Below, piece after piece: positions 58,278 through 64,000 of a stretch of DNA of 64,000 bases. The stretch comes from Bacillus pumilus (GTDB lineage Bacteria; Bacillota; Bacilli; Bacillales; Bacillaceae): NCBI GenBank assembly GCA_001938995.1, contig MKZN01000002.1, positions 186,001-250,000 on the forward strand, read 5' to 3'. The translations under genes were made by a program, and so were the position numbers. The notes beneath the pieces are model-generated. The model made no database searches and was not told the DNA's origin. It worked only from the letters and a program-made list of their open reading frames with translations. Each line of letters starts with the position of its first letter. The stretch's first letter is position 1.

Positions 58278-58932
58278 TTTGTTTCGGGCCTTTCTTTCTG
58301 ACTTCTGATTGGGTCTTTTTCAATTCGGCTAGCTGCGCCTTTAAATTGGCTGAGAAAGAAGAAGTGACCGGCTGATCTTGTTTCTTCACCTGTGTTGTGA
58401 ATTTTTGAACGATTTTCGGCAAATCGGTTTTGCTTTCCATTGCTTCTTCGTACTGTTTCACAATTTCTTCACATTCTTGTTCATCATCAATTTCTTTCAG
58501 CAACTGGATTGAGTCTGCTACGCCAACAACTAATACTCTTTTGCCCACTTTGATGAGCTGAACCGAACGGTTTTGGCCGACCGTTGTTCCGCCAATATTC
58601 TCAACATAGCGAAATGGTTTGAGTAAACGGTTTTGTTTGCCAACAAATCTCACCAATCCATAAATAAGCAGGATGACAAAAAGTAAGGCACCAATCATTT
58701 TGACAAAATCCATAATGGAGACAGAAGAAGAGGGAACTTCTTCTGCCGGATTCGTTTGATTGTCAGTGTTTTTCTTTTGTGTATCCTTTGTGCCCTCTTT
58801 CTCTTCCTTGAGCCAATCATTCACTGTGCCGTTTTCAGGATCTTTCGTTTCGGCGATGAGTGAAGCAGGCTGGAACGTCAAGAAAAGCATAAAACTGATC
58901 ATAGCTATACATATCAAACGTTTTTTCAACAA
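58270..58932 (-). CDS. fliZ: Flagellar biosynthesis protein FliO (FliZ of B. subtilis)
   Basis: 220 residues. A signal-like N-terminus (LICIAMISFMLFLTF), a polar extracytoplasmic region rich in Glu/Asn/Thr, a membrane helix near residue 75-95 and a cytoplasmic FliO domain (LIKVGKRVLVVGVADSIQLLKEI). Helps FliP assemble. Named fliZ in B. subtilis annotation, FliO in the wider family; not the E. coli regulator FliZ. Confidence 0.9.
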   Translation of the reverse strand: MLKKRLICIAMISFMLFLTFQPASLIAETKDPENGTVNDWLKEEKEGTKDTQKKNTDNQTNPAEEVPSSSVSIMDFVKMIGALLFVILLIYGLVRFVGKQNRLLKPFRYVENIGGTTVGQNRSVQLIKVGKRVLVVGVADSIQLLKEIDDEQECEEIVKQYEEAMESKTDLPKIVQKFTTQVKKQDQPVTSSFSANLKAQLAELKKTQSEVRKKGPKQNE

Positions 58933-58947
58933 GTCTTACACCCTTTT

Positions 58948-59310
58948 TTAGCCTAACGTTTTATTAATTGCTTCAAGTACACGGTCTGCCTGGAATGGCT
59001 TCACGATAAAGTCTTTTGCTCCTGCTTGAATGGCATCAATAACCATTGATTGTTGTCCCATTGCAGAGCACATGATGATCTTTGCAGATGCATCAATTTG
59101 CTTGATTTCTTTTAATGCTGTAATCCCGTCCATTTCTGGCATTGTGATATCCATTGTGACGAGATCTGGAGACGTTTCTTTAAATTTTTCAACAGCTTGT
59201 GCACCGTTTTCTGCTTCTCCTACTACATCAAATCCGTTTTTTACCAGAATATCCTTAATCATCATTCTCATGAATGCTGCATCATCTACGATTAATACCT
59301 TAGTAGCCAT
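58948..59310 (-). CDS. cheY: Chemotaxis response regulator CheY
   Basis: 120 residues, single receiver domain. Acidic pocket D9-D10, phospho-acceptor D54 in VTMDITMPEMDG, and the late lysine in KDFIVKPF near residue 104. Phospho-CheY binds FliM and favours counter-clockwise rotation in B. subtilis. Located between fliY and fliO. Confidence 0.97.
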   Translation of the reverse strand: MATKVLIVDDAAFMRMMIKDILVKNGFDVVGEAENGAQAVEKFKETSPDLVTMDITMPEMDGITALKEIKQIDASAKIIMCSAMGQQSMVIDAIQAGAKDFIVKPFQADRVLEAINKTLG

Positions 59311-59337
59311 TTACTTATTCTCTCCCTATGTGTTTGT

Positions 59338-60465
59338 TTATTTTAAATTAGAAAGTCTTTCTGACTGACTTAAAATGTCAGTCACGCGAACACCAAAGTT
59401 TTCATCAATGACAACGACTTCCCCTTTGGCGACAATTCGTTTGTTGACCAAAATGTCTACTGGCTCCCCTGCAAGCTTGTCCAGTTCAATAATGCTTCCA
59501 GCTGAAAGCTCAAGGACTTCTTTTACGCTGCGCTGCGTTCTTCCAAGCTCTACCGTAATAGAAAGCGGGATGTCCATCAGCATATCGAGGTTTCCTAGCT
59601 GGTTCGTTGTATGCTGGGGCTCGCTGAATGCTTCAAATTCGACTGGAGCCACATTCACAGGTTCTGCCGGCTTTGGCTTCGCTTGTCTTTTTGGCGGTGC
59701 CGTTTGCTGAACAGGAGCAGACTGGGCCTGCGGTGCTGTCTGCTCTTGTGGTTCAGGTGCGCTTTGCGGCGCCTCTGGAACAGACTCTTCCTCTTCTGCT
59801 GGAACGGTTAATTCTGCAATCAAATCCTTCGCAAATGTGATAGGGTACAGTTGCATAATATTGGAATCTATGAGTTCACCTATTTTTAATCGGAAGGATA
59901 CTTTGACAAGCATTTCTTCAGCTGGAATTCGGTCTGTCCCTTCTCCTTCCTTCACATCGAGTAATTCGACGCGTGGCGGAGAAATATCAATCTTTTTATT
60001 GAAGACTGTAGACATAGATGTCGCTGCTGAACCCATCATTTGGTTCATGGCTTCTTGTACAGCACTTAAGTGAATTTCACTTAAAGAAGGATCAGCATTC
60101 GTGCCATCTCCGCCCATCATTAAATCAGCGATGACAGCCGCATCAGTTTGCTGAACGACAAGCAGGTTACTTGCACTAAAGCCTTCTGTGTAATTGACTT
60201 CAATAGCGACATACGGATGAGGAAACTCCTCATTCAATTTGCTTTTTTGAATCACTGTTACTGTTGGAGTTGTGATATCCACTTTTTGATTTAATAGGGT
60301 TGAAAGTGCTGTTGCAGAGCTACCAAATGAAATATTGCCAATTTCCCCAATGGCATCTTGTTCCATTGCAGAAAGGAGTGCATCAGGCTCTATTTCGTCG
60401 TTGTTGCCTCCCTTAAGGAGTGCATCGATTTCATCTTGTGATAATTTACTTCCGTTATTCTCCAT
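59338..60465 (-). CDS. fliY: C-ring protein and CheY-P phosphatase FliY
   Basis: 375 residues. Short N-terminal CheY-binding region (LSQDEIDALLKGG), a CheC-like phosphatase core with two ExxxN motifs (AIGEIGNISFG near 40 and AVQEAMNQMMG near 140), a Pro/Gln-rich linker (235-280) and a C-terminal FliN/SpoA domain (290-365). ATG 60465 after GAGGTG; a GTG three codons earlier is the same site. Overlaps fliM by 11 bases. Confidence 0.95.
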   Translation of the reverse strand: MENNGSKLSQDEIDALLKGGNNDEIEPDALLSAMEQDAIGEIGNISFGSSATALSTLLNQKVDITTPTVTVIQKSKLNEEFPHPYVAIEVNYTEGFSASNLLVVQQTDAAVIADLMMGGDGTNADPSLSEIHLSAVQEAMNQMMGSAATSMSTVFNKKIDISPPRVELLDVKEGEGTDRIPAEEMLVKVSFRLKIGELIDSNIMQLYPITFAKDLIAELTVPAEEEESVPEAPQSAPEPQEQTAPQAQSAPVQQTAPPKRQAKPKPAEPVNVAPVEFEAFSEPQHTTNQLGNLDMLMDIPLSITVELGRTQRSVKEVLELSAGSIIELDKLAGEPVDILVNKRIVAKGEVVVIDENFGVRVTDILSQSERLSNLK

Positions 60466-61453
60466 CTTCTTCACCTCTTATGTCGTGATCTAGAATTTGA
60501 ATCGCCTGTTTCCGATTCACGCGGCCGGCCTGTCCCAAGAATTTCGGTTTATTTCCGACCATAACAGTAAGAGGCGCATTTACTGGTTTGTCCAAGGCAA
60601 TACAATCACCAATTTCCAAATTCAAAAATTCTTCCACCGTCATTTCCGATTGTCCAAGTTCAGCGACTACCGGGATTTTTGCCGTCATAATCCGTTTTTC
60701 AATGGCCTTTGTTTCATGTCGTTTTGGTTCATTTCGTTCAGACTGCATCCAGTAGTGCACAGACAACTTCGGAATGATAGGCTCTAATACAACGTGAGGA
60801 ATACATAGGTTAATAACCCCGCTTACCTCTCCAACTTGTGTATTAAGAGAAATGACGACAACTGTTTCGTTTGGAGAAACCATTTGGACAAACTGGGGAT
60901 TTACCTCGAAATCTGCCATTTCTGGCTCGATGTCGGTTATGGACTGCCACGCTTCTCTGTAATTTTCCAAAGTTCCCTCAAACATGTTTGAGATAATCTT
61001 TGTTTCAATTTCTGTTAGTGATTCTGTCTTATTATGACTAATACCAATACCGCCCATCAGCCTGTCCATCATGGCATATCCGATGGTTGGGTTCACTTCA
61101 AGCATAATTCTTCCCTCAAGTGGGCTTACGTAAAATAAGTTTAATAGCGTCATATTCGGAATCGAACGAATAAATTCTTCGTATGGTACTTGGTCCACCG
61201 AGCTGACAGAAATTTGAATATATGATCTAAGCTGTGCTGAAAAGTGGGTGGTGAGCAGTCTAGCGAAATTATCGTGAATCCTTGTTAAACTCCGAATCTG
61301 ATCTTTTGAAAAGCGCAGTGCACGTTTAAAATCATACACCTTCACTTTTTTAGTTGTTTCTTCTTTTTTCAGCTCTTCTGCATCCATTTCGCCAGTAGAT
61401 ATAGCGGATAATAATGCATCGATCTCATTCTGGGAAAGCACTTCTCCTGACAT
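60455..61453 (-). CDS. fliM: Flagellar switch protein FliM
   Basis: 332 residues (332 in B. subtilis). N-terminal CheY-binding peptide VLSQNEIDALLSAI, a CheC-like middle with GGIGIS near 133 (no catalytic ExxxN), and a SpoA C-terminal domain from about 255. Forms the C-ring that sets rotation direction. ATG 61453. Confidence 0.96.
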   Translation of the reverse strand: MSGEVLSQNEIDALLSAISTGEMDAEELKKEETTKKVKVYDFKRALRFSKDQIRSLTRIHDNFARLLTTHFSAQLRSYIQISVSSVDQVPYEEFIRSIPNMTLLNLFYVSPLEGRIMLEVNPTIGYAMMDRLMGGIGISHNKTESLTEIETKIISNMFEGTLENYREAWQSITDIEPEMADFEVNPQFVQMVSPNETVVVISLNTQVGEVSGVINLCIPHVVLEPIIPKLSVHYWMQSERNEPKRHETKAIEKRIMTAKIPVVAELGQSEMTVEEFLNLEIGDCIALDKPVNAPLTVMVGNKPKFLGQAGRVNRKQAIQILDHDIRGEEDGE

Positions 61454-61485
61454 TTCTTCACCTCCATCGTGTCAATTAATCGCCT

Positions 61486-61911
61486 CTATTGCAGATTAAA
61501 GGAGGTTATATACACTTCTTTCACCTTGCCATCTTGCAAATAGTTGTTCACTTTGTTTTTAACTTGGACTTTAAAATGTTCTCTTCCTTTTTTGCCGTCA
61601 AGCTCTTCTGCATTCGTCTCAGATAAAATGTCAATGACTGTATCTTTTACTTGGAAACTTCTTTTCTCAAGCTCTTCTTTTGCTTTTTCTGAATCAGTTT
61701 CAATATTTAATACTAGTTTGACGGCATTTCCTTCAGACTTTAAATTAGTGATAATCTCAGGAATTTCAAGAGACGCTTTGACGATTTCATCTGCTGTTGG
61801 CTCTTTTTCTGCTTTTGCTTCACCTGGTCCATTTAGCAGAAAATAGACGCCTGTTCCAACTCCGGCGATGGCAATAATCATGATTAGCATTACTACGACT
61901 AATTTCTTCAT
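61486..61911 (-). CDS. fliL: Flagellar basal body protein FliL
   Basis: 141 residues (140 in B. subtilis). One N-terminal membrane helix ([21 protein letters not shown]) and a periplasm-facing stator-associated domain rich in Lys/Glu. Supports stator function. Overlaps swrD by four bases (ATGA). Confidence 0.94.
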   Translation of the reverse strand: MKKLVVVMLIMIIAIAGVGTGVYFLLNGPGEAKAEKEPTADEIVKASLEIPEIITNLKSEGNAVKLVLNIETDSEKAKEELEKRSFQVKDTVIDILSETNAEELDGKKGREHFKVQVKNKVNNYLQDGKVKEVYITSFNLQ

Positions 61912-62123
61912 TCAAACTCCTCTATTCCTTGATTCAATGAAATGACTTGGATCTTTCTATAGAAAGAAATGATTTTCTCCTGGAGCTGTTTCTCATCTTC
62001 TTTCACGACAAATTTCTTCCCATTAGCTAATGTAATGGTCGTGTCTGGGAAGCTTTCGATTAGCTCAATATGGAGGGCGTTAATCATAAATCCTTTGCCA
62101 TTTAATCTTGTCACTTCGATCAT
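61908..62123 (-). CDS. swrD: Swarming power protein SwrD (FlbD family)
   Basis: 71 residues (71 in B. subtilis YlzI). FlbD-like beta-hairpin: [23 protein letters not shown] and [14 protein letters not shown]. In B. subtilis SwrD raises flagellar torque and is needed for swarming, probably via stators; not related to the Caulobacter FlbD regulator. Between flgE and fliL. Confidence 0.92.
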   Translation of the reverse strand: MIEVTRLNGKGFMINALHIELIESFPDTTITLANGKKFVVKEDEKQLQEKIISFYRKIQVISLNQGIEEFE

Positions 62124-62160
62124 ACTAAACAGTGAAGCGAAAAAACGCTCCCCCTACCCC

Positions 62161-62952
62161 CTATCGTTTCAGATTCACAAGCTCTTGCAGGATTTCATCA
62201 GATGTTGTAATTGTCTTCGCATTCGATTGGAATCCACGTTGTGCGATAATCATTTCTGTGAACTCGTCTGTTAAATCAACGTTAGACATTTCAAGTCTAC
62301 CTGTTTGAATCACACCTGACCCTTGTTCGCCAGGTACAATTGCATTACCCGCTGCACCAGAACTTAGTGTTTCACGGAACAGGTTGTCCCCAACTTTATC
62401 TAATCCAGCTGGGTTACTGAAAGATGCAAGTGACACTTGTCCAACAGTTCTAGAAACATTGTTCTCAACAACCGAGATTGTTCCATCGGGACCCACGCTG
62501 ACACTTGAAATATCTCTAGGAATGGTAATTTTTTGGCCATCCATTCCAAGCAGGTAGTTTCCATCAGGTGTAACCAAGCTACCTTCTGAGTCTTGTTTAA
62601 AGTTACCTGCTCTTGTATAAAGAATTTCACCTTGATTTTCAATTCGGAAAAAGCCATCTCCGTTAATATAAAAGTCGAAAGGCTCATCTGTATTTTGAGA
62701 AGCACCTGGTGACATGATTTTATCAATAGATGATAGTGAAGATCCTAGTCCCACCTGCTTTGAGTTGATCGAACCAGTGTTATTTGTCGGTCCACCAGAA
62801 CTTGCAATCGTTTGACTCACCATATCCTTAAAGGTGATACGGCTCTTTTTATATCCGTGTGTATTGACGTTCGCCACGTTGTTGGCGACAACGTCTAATT
62901 TTGTTTGGAAGTTTTTCATTCCGCTAATTCCTGAGTAAAGTGAGCGTAACAT
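62161..62952 (-). CDS. flgE: Flagellar hook protein FlgE
   Basis: 263 residues (264 in B. subtilis, older name flgG). N-terminal rod/hook domain LYSGISGMKNFQTKLDVVANNVANVNT, a D1 domain with NGDGFFRI near 100, and the C-terminal segment QRGFQSNAKTITTSDEILQELVN that forms the inner coiled coil. The N-terminus keeps the ANNVANVNT rod signature. ATG 62952. Confidence 0.94.
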   Translation of the reverse strand: MLRSLYSGISGMKNFQTKLDVVANNVANVNTHGYKKSRITFKDMVSQTIASSGGPTNNTGSINSKQVGLGSSLSSIDKIMSPGASQNTDEPFDFYINGDGFFRIENQGEILYTRAGNFKQDSEGSLVTPDGNYLLGMDGQKITIPRDISSVSVGPDGTISVVENNVSRTVGQVSLASFSNPAGLDKVGDNLFRETLSSGAAGNAIVPGEQGSGVIQTGRLEMSNVDLTDEFTEMIIAQRGFQSNAKTITTSDEILQELVNLKR

Positions 62953-62973
62953 TTGTTTTCCTCCTCGATTTGC

Positions 62974-63417
62974 TTACGATTTTTCTCCAACAGTTGTAAC
63001 GTCCCAAGGACTGATCTTTCTGCCATCTTCAAGATATAAGAAATATTCATTGTTGATGTTTTTCACAGACTTTACAGTGCCTGAAATTTCTTTGTCGTCT
63101 TGTTTACCCACTACTTCTTTTCCAATCCATCCTACATACGTTGTAAACGGATCTTGGTGTGCAACAAATGTAGACATGACCTTATTGAGCTGTGTGATTG
63201 ATTCATTCATATTCATTTGCTGTTCTAATGAAGAAAATGTTGCAAGTTGTGTGACAAACTCACGATCATCAATCGGATTCGTTGGATCTTGGTTTTGAAG
63301 CTGTGTGAGCAATATCTTCAAAAACTGATCTCGGCCGAGCGTGTCTGTTTTCTTTGTTGCATTAGAAGAAGTGTCAGTTGTTGCAGTTGTTCTAAGTGTA
63401 GAATCAACGGTTGTCAT
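62974..63417 (-). CDS. flgD: Hook-capping scaffold protein FlgD
   Basis: 147 residues (140 in B. subtilis). Low-complexity Thr/Ser N-terminus, then the FlgD signature LGRDQFLKILLTQLQNQDPTNPIDDREF near residue 28-55, which is the export signal and cap region. Assembles the hook and is then replaced. Its ATG overlaps the fliK stop (ATGA). Confidence 0.93.
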   Translation of the reverse strand: MTTVDSTLRTTATTDTSSNATKKTDTLGRDQFLKILLTQLQNQDPTNPIDDREFVTQLATFSSLEQQMNMNESITQLNKVMSTFVAHQDPFTTYVGWIGKEVVGKQDDKEISGTVKSVKNINNEYFLYLEDGRKISPWDVTTVGEKS

Positions 63418-64000
63418 TCCATCTCCTCCTCTTCTTCTTCATCTGATCGAACAAGTGCATCCAATACATCCTGAAACTCTGCATCTTGCTCTTCAGATTT
63501 CTGCGCATTCTGCTCTTTTGGCTGTTGTTCTTTGTTCTCTTCACTAAACTGTCCAAATAACGGTTGTTCATTTGATTGAAGCGGTATATGGAAACGGTCT
63601 ACTTGAACCGACATATTCGGGAGTGCCTGCTTTAGCTGCGGGAGATGTTGTTCCAACAGTTCCTTTGCTGCTTGCGTGGAAGCAGTGATTTTACTCGCAT
63701 ATACACCGTTTTGTTTCGTTAGTTGAATGGTGATAAATCCAAGATTTTCCGGATTTAAACGAACCGTGAAGCGGCCACTCGAGTTGCCAAATGGCGTGAA
63801 CTTCATTTGTTTCCAAGTGCTCAAAATTTGCTGATCAACAGTAGCTGGTTTTTCATCAGGTGTTTGTGTCTGCTGAACAGGAGTAGCAGACTGCAATTGA
63901 AAGAACTGCTTATGACCTGGTAACAGCGTGTGGGTCATGATCTTTTCAGAAGTAGGTGCAGCGGCACTTTGCCCCTTGACGACTTCTTTTTTGATGAGCC
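63414..64000 (-). CDS. fliK: Hook-length control protein FliK (partial, N-terminus outside window)
   Basis: The frame is open to the window edge, so only about 195 C-terminal residues are seen. The FliK C-terminal domain is present: RFTVRLNPENLGFITIQL and QAAKELLEQHLPQLKQAL, which bind FlhB and set export specificity at the right hook length. A Gln/Pro-rich linker precedes it and the protein ends with a run of seven Glu (SDEEEEEEME), unusual for the family. The internal ATG 63938 is not the true start. Confidence 0.9.
   Translation of the reverse strand, partial: LIKKEVVKGQSAAAPTSEKIMTHTLLPGHKQFFQLQSATPVQQTQTPDEKPATVDQQILSTWKQMKFTPFGNSSGRFTVRLNPENLGFITIQLTKQNGVYASKITASTQAAKELLEQHLPQLKQALPNMSVQVDRFHIPLQSNEQPLFGQFSEENKEQQPKEQNAQKSEEQDAEFQDVLDALVRSDEEEEEEME

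Overview
The window is a chromosomal segment of a Bacillus close to, but not identical with, B. subtilis. Gene order and protein lengths follow the B. subtilis fla/che - rpsB - pyrH - polC - nusA/infB - pnp - spoVF/dap - rnjB - spoIIIE region almost gene for gene, while several small insertions differ from it. The B. pumilus group is my best guess, an inference from divergence and content. I see no rRNA, tRNA, insertion sequence, prophage or CRISPR array. Every gene is on the minus strand except one AraC-type regulator at about 30.6 kb, so transcription runs from high to low coordinates.

Region by region in transcription order. (1) 64000-45287 is the distal part of the fla/che operon: fliK (cut by the window edge), flgD, flgE, swrD, fliL, fliM, fliY, cheY, fliO, fliP, fliQ, fliR, flhB, flhA, flhF, flhG, cheB, cheA, cheW, cheC, cheD, sigD, swrB. 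It encodes hook assembly, the C-ring, the export gate, chemotaxis signalling and the motility sigma factor, with many ATGA- or GTGA-type overlaps. (2) 45279-31651: a strong promoter starts rpsB-tsf-pyrH-frr-uppS-cdsA-dxr-rasP-proS-polC (translation, UMP, isoprenoid and phospholipid precursors, intramembrane proteolysis, replication), with hairpin terminators between several of the genes. (3) 31547-29490: a divergent AraC regulator / aldo-keto reductase pair sits between polC and rimP, where B. subtilis has nothing. (4) 29438-24236: rimP-nusA-rnpM-ylxQ-infB-ylxP-rbfA, preceded by a near-consensus promoter and a leader with a terminator hairpin (NusA-type attenuation). (5) 24166-15867: truB, ribC, rpsO with its own promoter and leader, pnp, ylxY, mlpA, an inserted phosphotransferase-family kinase, ymxH. 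(6) 15743-10888: spoVFA-spoVFB-asd-dapG-dapA, a spore-metabolism operon that makes dihydrodipicolinate and oxidises it to dipicolinic acid, with a sigma-K-like promoter. (7) 10793-3259: rnjB, tepA, ylzJ, spoIIIE, ymfC (GntR) and an MFS exporter. (8) 2942-1: the N-terminal 980 codons of a large MMPL-family exporter, preceded by a palindromic operator-like site and what looks like the remains of a regulator gene.

Most of the window is conserved core genome. The accessory points are the MMPL gene with its decayed upstream reading frame, the ymfC control region, the phosphotransferase insertion, and the AraC/AKR insertion. I found no convincing new biological system; the more useful observations are regulatory (rimP/nusA leader, rpsO leader, pnp ribosome-binding hairpin, terminators that overlap stop codons). 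Start codons were chosen from Shine-Dalgarno spacing and family length; many are TTG or GTG (rnjB, ymxH, mlpA, ylxY, polC, dxr with TTG; dapG, ribC, rnpM, flhB with GTG).
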